A DNA stretch of 64,000 nucleotides from Viridibacillus sp050279675 (GCF_050279675.1 NZ_JBNNUK010000004.1:1-64000); one strand, 5' to 3'. Shown: positions 54,290 through 63,590, counted from the first letter of the stretch. The notes: a model not told the origin generated them from the sequence alone. Translations and numbers: made by a program.

Positions 54290-55459
54290 TTAATTCTCTC
54301 CCTTATGTGTCATTTTTTCATACAAAGGCTGTAAAATTTCATCATTGTGCTCTCCTGGATTTGGTGGATGATGTCTTACTGTCACAGGTGTTCTTGATAA
54401 TTTCAATGGGCTCCCGATCATTTTGATTTTACCTATTGTAGGGTGATCATATGTGATGAACATATTACGTGCCTGTAACTGCTTATCTTGTTCAACCTCT
54501 TGAATATTTTGAATAGGCCCAGCTGGTATGTTCTTTTTTCTGCACACGTCATACCAATGCGCTGTAGACTTTTGTAAAAAAGCTGTTTGCAATAAAGGTA
54601 TGAGCACATCACGTTGCTTTACACGATCTGGATTAGTACGAAAACGTGTATCCTGTGCATATTGAGGTACCTTCAGCACTTCACAAAGTGTTGCAAACTG
54701 ATGATCGTTTCCAACTGCAATGACCATCTCACTATCGGCCGTTTTAAATGTCTGGTACGGTACGATATTGGCATGTGCATTTCCAAGTCCAGTTGGAATA
54801 TTGCCTGACATTAAATAACTGCTCCCAACATTGACTAATGCGCTCACAGCTGCATCATATAAAGCGATATCGACTTTTTGACCGATTCCTGAGCGACTAC
54901 GTTCTAATAATGCAGACTGAATACCAATACATGCGTACATTCCAGTAAGTACATCAGTGATTGCTACGCCTGATTTTTGTGGGCCAGATTCTTCAGTCCC
55001 TGTAATGCTCATCAGGCCACTCATACCTTGGATAATAAAATCATATCCCGGTAAATAGCGATCTGGTCCAGTCTCACCAAAGCCAGTAATCGAGCAATAG
55101 ACAATACCTGGGTTGATTTCAGCTAACGTTTTGTACCCTAAACCAAAGCGCTCCATAGTACCTGTTTTAAAGTTATTAATGATGACATCGCTATCTTGTA
55201 CTAACTTTTTAATAACTTCGCGTCCCTCTTCTTCCTTTAAATTGAGTGTGATAGCTTTTTTATTACGATTTGCTGTTAAATAATAAGCACTTACATCATC
55301 TTGGAATGGAGGCCCCCATTTTCGCGTCTCATCACCACTATCAGGGGCCTCTACTTTAATGACCTCAGCCCCTAGATCACCTAATATCATTGTGCAGTAT
55401 GGTCCTGCAAGTACTCGAGATAAATCGATTATACGAATATTTTCTAAAGCACCAGACAT
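54290..55459 (-). CDS. CaiB/BaiF-family CoA transferase
   Basis: 389-aa class III CoA transferase. Seen: RIIDLSRVLAGPYCTMILGDLGAEVIKVE at the N-terminus, TANRNKKAITLNLK, GYDFIIQGMSGLMSITG and the catalytic Asp in GVAITDVLTGMYA (about residue 170). In man and bacteria the closest functional class (SUGCT-like) activates glutarate, which fits the coupled glutaryl-CoA-dehydrogenase-like gene. AGAGGTGACAGG precedes ATG 55459; an ATG six codons upstream lies before that site. It is the first gene behind the structured leader RNA. Confidence 0.83.
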   Translation of the reverse strand: MSGALENIRIIDLSRVLAGPYCTMILGDLGAEVIKVEAPDSGDETRKWGPPFQDDVSAYYLTANRNKKAITLNLKEEEGREVIKKLVQDSDVIINNFKTGTMERFGLGYKTLAEINPGIVYCSITGFGETGPDRYLPGYDFIIQGMSGLMSITGTEESGPQKSGVAITDVLTGMYACIGIQSALLERSRSGIGQKVDIALYDAAVSALVNVGSSYLMSGNIPTGLGNAHANIVPYQTFKTADSEMVIAVGNDHQFATLCEVLKVPQYAQDTRFRTNPDRVKQRDVLIPLLQTAFLQKSTAHWYDVCRKKNIPAGPIQNIQEVEQDKQLQARNMFITYDHPTIGKIKMIGSPLKLSRTPVTVRHHPPNPGEHNDEILQPLYEKMTHKGEN

Positions 55460-55484
55460 CCTGTCACCTCTCTTCATAGGTCAA

Positions 55485-55620
55485 TAAAAAAGCCAATTCA
55501 AAAAGACTCCAGCGAATATACTGAGTGTCAAATTGAACTGGCTCTTATCTGTGTCATAAAACCCGGCAAGGCTTCAAACAGATTAGACAGTATTGGCTTA
55601 CTATTTCCCTTGTTACCTCA
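55485..55620 (-). promoter_or_regulatory. Structured leader RNA A with terminator
   Basis: In the sense of the CoA-transferase gene: GAGGTAACA, AAATAGTAAGCC, then ACTGTCTAATCTG, a hairpin AAGCC/GGGTT, and CAGATAAGA closing ATCTG/CAGAT (55583-55579 with 55551-55547). A long terminator follows (55542-55492, arms beginning GCCAGTTCAATTTGAC and ending TGAATTGGC, with T-run). The same order, and long identical blocks, occur in the leader at 60433-60600. It does not match the S-box, L-box, T-box, glycine, TPP or c-di-GMP patterns I know. A possible -35 TTTACA is at 55698. Confidence 0.75.
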
Positions 55621-55723
55621 TCATGCGAAATGAACGTCTTGTACGTTTTTGCATGATTTATTATCTTTAACTTTACTATACTATTCTTTTTTTGTAAATT
55701 TATAACTAACTAAAAATTCTGAA

Positions 55724-56038
55724 TTATTTTGTCGATTTGTAAGATTCATATTGTTTATATAAATCTTTCAATGCCGACATTAATGCGTTTCCTGCTTTAC
55801 CTAAGTAATGTATTTTCACTGCTTCGACCGGTTGTGTAATACCCTCTTGCAAACTATGGCCTCTTAGTAATTGCTCAACAAAAGATTTCCCATGCTGCGT
55901 TGCTAACGTACAACTTGCTGCAACGATTACCCCATATTTCTTATCAATTTCCGCAGTGATTGTTAGTGTCTCATAAATGTTTTGTGCTGCCATACCAGAT
56001 GGCAGTCTCGCATGCCCTGCTATAAAAATTGTATTCAT
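55724..56038 (-). CDS. DUF3870 domain protein
   Basis: 104-aa protein matching DUF3870 as I know it: FIAGHARLPSGMAAQNIYE at the N-terminus and VAASCTLATQHGKSFVEQLLRG in the middle. Function unknown; members often lie beside CoA-transferase, acyl-CoA dehydrogenase or amino acid catabolism genes, as here. GAGGGAG precedes ATG 56038. Leader RNA A begins about 30 bp after its stop, so the downstream genes probably have their own promoter. Confidence 0.82.
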   Translation of the reverse strand: MNTIFIAGHARLPSGMAAQNIYETLTITAEIDKKYGVIVAASCTLATQHGKSFVEQLLRGHSLQEGITQPVEAVKIHYLGKAGNALMSALKDLYKQYESYKSTK

Positions 56039-56480
56039 AATGGTTCAACTCCCTCAGCATATTATTTATCTAAAATTTAGAAATTATATAAAAATCATAC
56101 AACACTTATCATTAATTTGAAAGTTATTTAATAAGCGGAAATGCCCTATTATCAATGAGAATGCAACGTATTGATAGAAAATAATAAGCACTAAACATTG
56201 CTAAATCTATTTACAAAATAATCAATGCCCTTTGATACATATTGGGATTCTAAATACCCTTTAGTTCCCTATCATCCACCTTCACTGCCTATACCACTTT
56301 CTTACATACTTCCGAATCGCAATTTTATTTCATACCCACACCTTATTAAAGACTTTGAATTCCCCATAATTAGTCACTTGGATTTTAAAAATATTCCTAA
56401 AATTCTTACTTTGATATACAATAACACTTAGTTTATATTATGTATTTTCTTGTTTCATTAGGAATATAGGAGGGATCGGA
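56039..56480. other. Intergenic stretch before pcp
   Basis: AT-rich, about 440 bp. A 68-codon frame at 56225-56431 has no ribosome-binding site and a low-complexity Pro/Tyr/Ile composition; it is not convincing. No terminator, RNA or repeat was recognised. Confidence 0.5.
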
Positions 56481-57128
56481 TTGAAGAAAAAAGTGTTGTT
56501 AACCGGCTTTGAGCCCTTTGGCGGAGAAAGAATAAACCCTTCCTGGGAAGCAGTAAAACAGTTAAATGGAGAGGTTATTGATGATGTAACTCTAGTTGCT
56601 GAACAAATTCCAACTGTATTCGAGAAATCAGTTGCGGTATTGGACCATCTTATCCAGCAACATAATCCTGATATCGTTATCTGTGTAGGACAAGCTGGAG
56701 GTCGACTTCACATCACACCTGAACGAGTTGCAATCAATATTGATGATGCTAAAATTCCAGACAATCAGGGCAACCAGCCCATTGATAAACCGATTGTAGA
56801 CAAAGGGCCAGTAGCCTATTGGTCTACGCTCCCCATCAAGAGAATTGTCGAAAACATTAAAGAGAGCAATATTCCAGCATCGGTATCCCACACCGCCGGA
56901 ACTTTTGTATGTAACCATATCTTTTATGGGTTAATGGACTATATCGCCCGAACTTCAGCAAGCATTCGAGGCGGCTTTATCCATATCCCTTTCATTCCGG
57001 AGCAAACAATTAATAAAGAAGCGGCTAGCTTGAGTCTTGAGACAATTGTTAAAGGCCTAAAAATAGCTGCTGTCACATCTGCTAAATATGAAACGGATAT
57101 TCATATAGTAGGTGGGATGACCCATTAA
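56481..57128 (+). CDS. pcp: Pyroglutamyl-peptidase I
   Basis: 215-aa cysteine peptidase (family C15) that removes N-terminal pyroglutamate from peptides in the cytoplasm. LLTGFEPFGGERINPSWEAV at the start, the catalytic Glu in GQAGGRLHITPERVAIN, the catalytic Cys in SHTAGTFVCNHIFYGLMDY (about residue 143) and a His in FIHIPFIPEQ are all present. Translation starts at TTG 56481 behind AGGAGGGATC. Confidence 0.93.
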   Translation: MKKKVLLTGFEPFGGERINPSWEAVKQLNGEVIDDVTLVAEQIPTVFEKSVAVLDHLIQQHNPDIVICVGQAGGRLHITPERVAINIDDAKIPDNQGNQPIDKPIVDKGPVAYWSTLPIKRIVENIKESNIPASVSHTAGTFVCNHIFYGLMDYIARTSASIRGGFIHIPFIPEQTINKEAASLSLETIVKGLKIAAVTSAKYETDIHIVGGMTH

Positions 57129-57391
57129 TTGCACCGTTTCTTAAAATGATTTGAGCGATTTCCATGTTTTCTTAGAATTCATGATATGCCTCCTGTTTAT
57201 GATGTATTTATCCTTTTTTGCTGGCGAGCTTGGGATAATTTCATCAAAAACAAGAGGTCTTTTTATGTTCAAATCTCATTTTCATTCATTTAATATAAAT
57301 TCTATTTTCTTTCACTTTCACCTCTTGTTTCATCAAGCCACACACTTATTTCTCATTGGTTATCGTACAAATTACAAATGTTCATGTGAAA
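57129..57391. other. Intergenic stretch with a long-range inverted repeat
   Basis: Contains AAACAAGAGGT (57248-57258) and ACCTCTTGTTT (57320-57330), 61 bp apart. In the minus sense the last arm runs into TTTTTG, so it might end permease transcripts, but the loop is long. No gene is seen. Confidence 0.35.
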
Positions 57392-58861
57392 TTAAACTCT
57401 TTCCAAAACTCCATTTACATCTTTTTGTGATGAAGTTTCTTCAATATCTTCTTCAGATAACACACGTTCTATTTCTTGGTCCATTAGTTTGTTGGCATTT
57501 TTAGCACCATATTTAACCATAGAGATTTTGTACAACACTGCCCCAAAAACAGCCCATGCTAATATGATTACCCACTCATACGGCCAAACTAATGCGGAAG
57601 GCATACCTGGTAGATATAAAATACATATACCAATTGACATTAGGACAGCTAACCAACCAATTAATGTACCTCCTGGCAATATAAAAGGTCTTTTTAAATT
57701 AGGCTCTCTTTTACGCAAAATAATAAAGGCAATTGCTACTAAAACCCATGCAATAACAAGAGCAAACCCACCTGCATCTACTAACCAGACAAGTGCTGGT
57801 CGACCAAATAATGGTGCTAGAGTAGTCAAAACCGCAATGAGTAAAATCGCTTTATGGGGCGTTCTATATTTAGGATGCAGCTCGCCTAATGCCTTTGGTA
57901 ACATTCCTGCTCTCGCCAATGCGAAAATGGCACGACTACCACCAACATAGAAGCCAATCCAGCTCGTTAATATCCCACCGATTCCACCAAGTACTAAAAC
58001 ATTCCCCATCATCTTACTACCACCAAATGCCTTTGCCATCGCATCTGCTGTAACAAGCGATGAACTGGCAATTTCCGATGGAGTCAGCACGTATGAAACG
58101 CCGAAGATAATTGCTACATACCAAGTAATAGCTAAAAACACTGAAATGATTAGAAGTTGTCCAATTCGTTTACGTGGCAGATTAATCTCTTCTGCAGCTT
58201 GAGGTATCACATCGAATCCTACAAACATGAATGGCGTCATAATCAATACAGCCATAATGCCACCCCAGCCTTTTTCAAACAAAGGCTGCATATGCTCAGG
58301 GTTTCCTGCAATAGAACTTCCCGTAACCAGCAATACACCTGAGATTAATATGAGTAATGTCAAAATTGACATCACAACACTTGTAATTTTCATACCCCTA
58401 TAGTTAATCCACGCAATAATAATCGACCCAAGAATTCCTACTGCTACCCAAGTGAAATTTACATCCCAGCCTGCAATTGTATACATGTAACCGACGCTAT
58501 AGCCAGGAATGACATATTCAAAAACAGTTGGTAAAGCTACAGCTTCAAAGGCTACAACTGAAACATATCCAAGAATCATTGCCCATGTTGCTATAAACGA
58601 GGTGAGCCGTCCAGTCGCCCTATATGTGAAGAATAGTTCTCCACCAGATAACGGCATAGCTGAGGACAATTCTGCGTACGTTAACCCTATAAAAATAACA
58701 AGTAATCCACCTATTAAAAATGCTATGATTGCACCTAGTGAACCTGCTTCTGTAATCCATAAACCAGCTGTTACTACCCAACCCCAACCAATCATTGCTC
58801 CAAAAGCAAGTGCCATAACGTCTCTATTCCCTAAAATTTTCAATAGCTTTTGATCTTCCAT
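57392..58861 (-). CDS. APC-family amino acid permease
   Basis: 489-aa transporter with about twelve hydrophobic helices. GAMIGWGWVVTAGLWITEAG forms the first-helix substrate loop of APC permeases; GFDVIPQAAEEINLPRKRIG is the conserved loop after helix six. It should import an amino acid with protons or sodium. Linked 96 bp downstream of the class III aminotransferase and behind leader RNA B, it is a good candidate for lysine or another substrate of the catabolic genes. The C-terminal tail is acidic. GGGGGTG precedes ATG 58861. Confidence 0.87.
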   Translation of the reverse strand: MEDQKLLKILGNRDVMALAFGAMIGWGWVVTAGLWITEAGSLGAIIAFLIGGLLVIFIGLTYAELSSAMPLSGGELFFTYRATGRLTSFIATWAMILGYVSVVAFEAVALPTVFEYVIPGYSVGYMYTIAGWDVNFTWVAVGILGSIIIAWINYRGMKITSVVMSILTLLILISGVLLVTGSSIAGNPEHMQPLFEKGWGGIMAVLIMTPFMFVGFDVIPQAAEEINLPRKRIGQLLIISVFLAITWYVAIIFGVSYVLTPSEIASSSLVTADAMAKAFGGSKMMGNVLVLGGIGGILTSWIGFYVGGSRAIFALARAGMLPKALGELHPKYRTPHKAILLIAVLTTLAPLFGRPALVWLVDAGGFALVIAWVLVAIAFIILRKREPNLKRPFILPGGTLIGWLAVLMSIGICILYLPGMPSALVWPYEWVIILAWAVFGAVLYKISMVKYGAKNANKLMDQEIERVLSEEDIEETSSQKDVNGVLERV

Positions 58862-58957
58862 CTTACACCCCCAGATAAGAGTCTATTGAAATACAATGGA
58901 CTCTATTAATGGAATTACTCTCGATCTATCTAGCTTTGAATAATTTTTCATTAGTTT

Positions 58958-60310
58958 TTAAAGTGCCGCTAGCTGCTCTTCAACCTCTTGTTGAACACTT
59001 AGTACAGCTTCACGTAATATAGCAATTAGGTCATCTATCTGCGCTTTTGTAATAATCAATGGTGGTGAGAAACATACGATATCTGTATTGTCATAAGTAA
59101 CTGCACGACATATAACGCCACGTTCATGCAATGCCGCAATAATTCTTGGCGCCACTTTCAACTCGGCAGGAAAGCGTTTATTCGTTAAAGGATCTTGTAC
59201 AAATTCCATGGCTCCGAGTAAACCTAACGTACGAATATCACCTACAATCGTAGATTCCTCTTTAATAGATTTAAATCCTTTTTGTAATTCTTCACCCATT
59301 TTAGAGGAGTTATCAACCAGATTTTCGCGTTCTAAAATTTCAAGGTTTTTTAGAGCTACTGCCGCACCTGTCGGATGACCACTATAGGTAAAACCATGGA
59401 ATAGTACTCCTTCTGATTTCTCCTTCAGCACATTATGCACATGATCGGAAACAATGACACCACCTAGTGGAAAATAGCCACTTGTTACACCTTTTGCAAA
59501 TGATAATACATCCGGCTCTACTCCATAATTTTCAACACCAAACATTTTCCCTGTACGTCCAAATCCTGTAATAACCTCATCTGCTATATATAAAATGCCA
59601 TATTCATTGCATACCTTACGTACTTCCTTGTAATAATCCTTCGGCGGGATCAGTACTCCCCCTGCCCCTTGGACAGGTTCTGCCATGAATGCCGCAATCT
59701 TTTCAGGTCCTTCAGCTTCAATTACTTCGCGAATGGATTGAATCGATGACTCAGTACCAATTTCATATGGAGATTTTGCATGCACAAATCCTTGCATCAA
59801 ATTCCCTGCCATGTCCCAAAACTCAGGTATACCTGTTGCGCTTGTAGCACCTGCCGAGACGCCATGATATCCTCGTCGTAGTGCAATGATTTTATTTCGC
59901 TCAGGTTGACCTTGAATACGCCAATAATGACGAACAATTTTTATTGCTGAGTCATTTGACTCTGAACCACCTGATGTAAAGAACACTGCATTTAAACTAT
60001 GTGGCGCTAAATCAGCAATTTTCTTTGCCAGACGAATAGCCGGCTCGTTACTAAAATTTGAAAAACATGAGCTGTATGCTAATTGTTCCATTTGTTCTTT
60101 TGCCGCTTCTGCTATTTCTTTGCGACCGTGCCCAATGTTAACATTCCAAAGCGATGACATAGCATCTATATACTTCGTACCTTCTTTACTTGTTAGATAT
60201 ATCCCTTCACTCTTTTCGAAAATCGCTTTTGGTCCATTCTCTTGTTGCTCTTGAATTGATGAGGTTGGATGAATAAAATGCTTTTTGTCCCATTCATTTA
60301 AAGTTGTCAT
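58958..60310 (-). CDS. Class III (omega) aminotransferase
   Basis: 450-aa PLP enzyme. NVNIGHGRKEIAEAAKEQM, FFTSGGSESNDSAIKIVRHY for phosphate binding, ADEVITGFGRTGKMF with the PLP-nitrogen Asp, and the Schiff-base Lys in LSFAKGVTSGYFPLGG are all intact. Such enzymes transfer omega-amino groups of diamines, beta-alanine or GABA to pyruvate. In this context it may act on aminoadipate, its semialdehyde or a diamine, but substrate is not readable. GGGGGAATACAG precedes ATG 60310. First gene behind leader RNA B. Confidence 0.85.
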   Translation of the reverse strand: MTTLNEWDKKHFIHPTSSIQEQQENGPKAIFEKSEGIYLTSKEGTKYIDAMSSLWNVNIGHGRKEIAEAAKEQMEQLAYSSCFSNFSNEPAIRLAKKIADLAPHSLNAVFFTSGGSESNDSAIKIVRHYWRIQGQPERNKIIALRRGYHGVSAGATSATGIPEFWDMAGNLMQGFVHAKSPYEIGTESSIQSIREVIEAEGPEKIAAFMAEPVQGAGGVLIPPKDYYKEVRKVCNEYGILYIADEVITGFGRTGKMFGVENYGVEPDVLSFAKGVTSGYFPLGGVIVSDHVHNVLKEKSEGVLFHGFTYSGHPTGAAVALKNLEILERENLVDNSSKMGEELQKGFKSIKEESTIVGDIRTLGLLGAMEFVQDPLTNKRFPAELKVAPRIIAALHERGVICRAVTYDNTDIVCFSPPLIITKAQIDDLIAILREAVLSVQQEVEEQLAAL

Positions 60311-60432
60311 CTGTATTCCCCCTGTTTTTTATTATCTTTTATTGAAGTGATGGTTTAACCGTATACTACATTTGATGTACTAAATCTTGTCTTGTTTTTG
60401 CTAAAAGAATGTTATCCTCCCCTCTTAACTGC

Positions 60433-60600
60433 ATAAAAAAAACCAATTCAAAAAGACTACAGATAGATATCTGTGAGTCAAATTGAACTGGCTTATATCT
60501 GCGACAAAAAACCGGGTTTTGGTTTTTAACAGATTAGGCAGTCATATTTGTAAACTCAAGCACTTTACTATTTATATTTTAGGGCTACCACCAAAACTTA
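60433..60600 (-). promoter_or_regulatory. Structured leader RNA B with terminator
   Basis: In the aminotransferase sense it shares with leader A, in order: AAATAGTAA, ACTGCCTAATCTGTT, a hairpin AAACC/GGTTT in place of AAGCC/GGGTT, CAGATA, then AGCCAGTTCAATTTGAC and the terminator whose 3' arm ends TTTTTGAATTGG and T-run (60492-60433). Identity is highest in the ATCTG/CAGAT pair and the terminator 5' arm. It carries an extra 15-20 nt before ACTG. It lies in a 420-bp gap; apart from it the gap 60311-60729 holds no gene. Confidence 0.75.
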
Positions 60601-60729
60601 CCCTTAACACATATTACTGACTATCAATTTTAAATATTCAAACTATTTATCGTTAATTTTATAAAATATTTTACGAGATTACTCGTTAGACTTTTTTGAT
60701 GATATAAAGACCATACCCATAGTCCTCTT

Positions 60730-61902
60730 CTATCCTTTTACAATATTTGTTGAACGATGCATAGTTTCTTTAATAGATACTCCGCGTTTTTTCATTTCTT
60801 CCATGTATTTTTCACCTGGAACTACTTTCTCTGGTGGATATACTCCACGTTTTGAAATCGTACCATCGCCTACTAACTGAGCAACTACTGAAATTGTATT
60901 TGCAGTTGCTAATGCCATTGCTGTTTCATTGGTTTCTTTGTCTTTCTTAATAATCAATTCGTATTCGTACGAAACAAGCTCCTCACCCTTTTCGCCTGAT
61001 ACAATCACCCGTAATAATACCGCATCTGATTTATTACCAAGAGACATTTTACTTTGTAGCACTTCACGTAAAACATCACGTGCTTTGATGACTTGACCCT
61101 CTAGATTAACTGTTGTCTCCTTATTTGTTAAACCTAAATCTACAAGTAACTTGAATTTTTCTGCATGACCTTGGTAGCGAATTGTTTTATATTCTAACGT
61201 ATTCACATTTGGGAAGGTCTGTGCCAAAGTAGATAGTCCACCTGAAGTATGAAAAGCCTCTAGCCCAGTAAAGCCATCAAAATAAACTTTTTCAATCTCT
61301 GACAATGAAGCAATTTCCTGCAGTTTCCCACCACGAATAACATGAGATCGGTCAGTATAGTGATCGAATACCCCTTCTAGAGAAAACACAATGTTATAAT
61401 CCAGCGGTGGTTCTTTTTCAACGGGAATTCCTCCAACAAAGATTTTTATCGATTTGACACTCTCTAATTTTGATGCACCATAGCCCGTTAAAATGTTGAT
61501 CATTCCAGGTGCAACACCTAAGTCAGGAATTAATGTAATGCCTTTTTCCTTAGCATCGTCAGATAAATCTAAAACAGCATTTGTTGCACCGCCAATGTGA
61601 CCACCAAGATCAACTGAATGCACACCCACTTCAATTGCCATACGTGCAACTTTTTCATTAAATGTATAAAATAGAGCGTTAACCACAACATCTGCTTTTG
61701 CCATCACCCATTTTAACTCCGCATCATCATTGGCATCTAGATGTAGCACTTCTAATTTATCTGACTTCAATAACTCAGCGAATAGTGTTGTTTGACTGAC
61801 ATCTAGGTCTGCTAAGTACACTTTTTCAACTTTATCACTTTTAACCAAATCACGCGCAACCTCTTTCCCCATTAAACCTGCACCTAATACCGCTACTTTC
61901 AT
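60730..61902 (-). CDS. Lysine 6-dehydrogenase-like (saccharopine dehydrogenase family)
   Basis: 390-aa NAD(P)-dependent oxidoreductase. VLGAGLMGKEVARDLVKSD is the dinucleotide loop; VNALFYTFNEKVARMAIEVG, SVDLGGHIGG, IPDLGVAPGMINILTGYG, FHTSGGLSTLAQTFPN and IRYQGHAEKFKLLVDLGL match the lysine 6-dehydrogenase of Geobacillus as I recall it. That enzyme oxidises lysine to aminoadipate semialdehyde, which cyclises to piperideine-6-carboxylate. Alternative: another saccharopine-dehydrogenase-like activity. GGGGAC precedes ATG 61902, 23 bp after the aldehyde dehydrogenase stop, so the two form an operon. Confidence 0.8.
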   Translation of the reverse strand: MKVAVLGAGLMGKEVARDLVKSDKVEKVYLADLDVSQTTLFAELLKSDKLEVLHLDANDDAELKWVMAKADVVVNALFYTFNEKVARMAIEVGVHSVDLGGHIGGATNAVLDLSDDAKEKGITLIPDLGVAPGMINILTGYGASKLESVKSIKIFVGGIPVEKEPPLDYNIVFSLEGVFDHYTDRSHVIRGGKLQEIASLSEIEKVYFDGFTGLEAFHTSGGLSTLAQTFPNVNTLEYKTIRYQGHAEKFKLLVDLGLTNKETTVNLEGQVIKARDVLREVLQSKMSLGNKSDAVLLRVIVSGEKGEELVSYEYELIIKKDKETNETAMALATANTISVVAQLVGDGTISKRGVYPPEKVVPGEKYMEEMKKRGVSIKETMHRSTNIVKG

Positions 61903-61925
61903 CTGAATGTCCCCTTTCTTTGTTA

Positions 61926-63404
61926 TTATTCCGTATCAATTTGTGCCCGTTGCAACTTGCCACTGTAATCGATGTAGATACTCTTCCATTCCGTATAGAC
62001 ATCCAGTGCTGCTACACCAGAATCACGATGACCATTCCCTGTTCCTTTTGTGCCACCAAACGGTAGATGAATTTCTGCCCCAGTTGTACCAGCATTGACG
62101 TATACAATACCCGTATCTAAATCACGCTGCGCTTGGAATGCTCGATTAATATCTTGTGTAAAGATGGAACTTGAAAGTCCAAATTGCACACTGTTATTGA
62201 CTTCAATAGCTTCTTCTAAACTTTCTACTTCTATCAATGAGACAACGGGGCCGAAAATCTCTTCTTGTGCAATACGAGCATCCCATTTCACATCAGTAAA
62301 TAAAGTTGGTGCGTAATAAAAACCTTGATCAAAAGGCGTTCCAGTTAATATATTGCCCCCTGCAAGTAACTTCGCACCTTCCTGACGACCTAATTCTACA
62401 TAGCTATTAATCTTGTGTAATGCAGTTTTATTAATAACCGGACCAATTTTTACCGACTCATCTAAACCATCACCAATTGTTAATAGTTGCATAGCTGTTA
62501 GGAGGCGTTCTTCCAGCTCTGCTTTTACATCTTTATGCACAATCACTCGACTACATGCCGTACAACGTTGACCCGCTGTACCAAAAGCACTCCACAAAAT
62601 CCCTTCAATAGCTAGTTCTAAATCAGCATCATCCATGACTATTACTGCATTTTTGCCACCCATTTCTAAAGAAACTTTCTTTAAATGACGGCCGCCCAAC
62701 TCTGCCACCTTGCTACCTGTAGCAGTTGAACCTGTGAACGAAATGACTTTGACATCTGGATGCTCGATTAATGCTGTTCCTACTTCTGAACCTGATCCAA
62801 AAACAACATTAGCAACGCCATCTGGTAATCCTACTTCTTCAAAGATTTTCGCCATTTCATAAGCCATCATTGGCGTTTCTGTAGCAGGTTTCCAAATAAA
62901 TGTATTCCCTGCCACAATTGCAGGGAATGATTTCCAAGTTGCGATTGCTACAGGGAAATTCCAAGGTGTTATTAAGCCAACGACGCCAATTGGAGCACGA
63001 ACACTCATAGCAAATTTATTGGCTAACTCTGACGGAGTTGTTTCCCCAAACAAACGTCGCCCTTCTCCAGCCATATAAAATGCCATATCAATGCCCTCTT
63101 GTACTTCGCCTCGACCTTCTTCAATAACTTTTCCCATCTCTTTCGTAAGTACCTGAGCTAAATGTTCTTTCTTTTCTTTCATTCTTAAACCAATTGCATA
63201 CAAATAATCTGCGCGTTTTGGTGCTGGTACAAGTGCCCAACTTTTTTGCGCCTTTTTTGCAACAGCTACTGCCTGCTCCACAGCTCCTGTTGAAGACATA
63301 GGTACTTGAGCTAATTCCTCACCATTTGCAGGATTAATAACGGGTACGAATTTCAAATCTTCAGAGGTTCCCCATTGCCCTCCGATAAAATTTTGTAACT
63401 TCAC
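61926..63404 (-). CDS. Aldehyde dehydrogenase, probable aminoadipate-semialdehyde type
   Basis: 492-aa NAD(P)-dependent dehydrogenase. GLITPWNFPVAIATWKSFPA and FTGSTATGSKVAE bind the cofactor; Glu in VSLEMGGKNAVIV and the catalytic Cys in GTAGQRCTACSRVIV are intact. AEIHLPFGGTKGTGNGHRDSG near the C-terminus is typical of aminoadipate-semialdehyde-type ALDHs. Next to lysine 6-dehydrogenase it probably oxidises the semialdehyde to 2-aminoadipate. Translation appears to start at GTG 63404 behind AAAGGAGGG. A cre-like site lies just upstream. Divergent from the AIM24-family gene. Confidence 0.85.
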   Translation of the reverse strand: MKLQNFIGGQWGTSEDLKFVPVINPANGEELAQVPMSSTGAVEQAVAVAKKAQKSWALVPAPKRADYLYAIGLRMKEKKEHLAQVLTKEMGKVIEEGRGEVQEGIDMAFYMAGEGRRLFGETTPSELANKFAMSVRAPIGVVGLITPWNFPVAIATWKSFPAIVAGNTFIWKPATETPMMAYEMAKIFEEVGLPDGVANVVFGSGSEVGTALIEHPDVKVISFTGSTATGSKVAELGGRHLKKVSLEMGGKNAVIVMDDADLELAIEGILWSAFGTAGQRCTACSRVIVHKDVKAELEERLLTAMQLLTIGDGLDESVKIGPVINKTALHKINSYVELGRQEGAKLLAGGNILTGTPFDQGFYYAPTLFTDVKWDARIAQEEIFGPVVSLIEVESLEEAIEVNNSVQFGLSSSIFTQDINRAFQAQRDLDTGIVYVNAGTTGAEIHLPFGGTKGTGNGHRDSGVAALDVYTEWKSIYIDYSGKLQRAQIDTE

Positions 63405-63423
63405 TGCTATCCCTCCTTTTAAA

Positions 63424-63437
63424 TGAAAACGCTTTCT
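63424..63437 (-). promoter_or_regulatory. Candidate CcpA (cre) site
   Basis: TGAAAACGCTTTCT matches 13 of 14 positions of the Bacillus cre consensus TGWAANCGNTNWCA. It sits 20-33 bp before the aldehyde dehydrogenase start codon, a place where bound CcpA would repress the operon on good carbon sources. Confidence 0.55.
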
Positions 63438-63590
63438 CTTTATATATTTTCTACAAAATGCCTAAATATCCTTCATTTTCATTAAAATTGCAGTCAATTT
63501 ATTTTTTCTTGAAAATTGACGAAACCTTTTAAAACCTCTAATCGTATTAATATTAAATACTAGACTTAAACAATTGGGAGGAAGAAAAAG

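Noticed and set aside
56225..56431. 68-codon frame in the gap before pcp
   Set aside because: No ribosome-binding site, low-complexity composition, no recognisable motif.
57151..57504. 117-codon plus-strand frame
   Set aside because: Overlaps the 3' end of the permease gene, lacks a start signal and has low-complexity Phe/His/Leu composition.
55485..60600. Lysine (L-box) or T-box identity for the twin leaders
   Set aside because: L-box helices and the T-box GGTGG sequence with specifier loop are not present; the elements are too short for an L-box.
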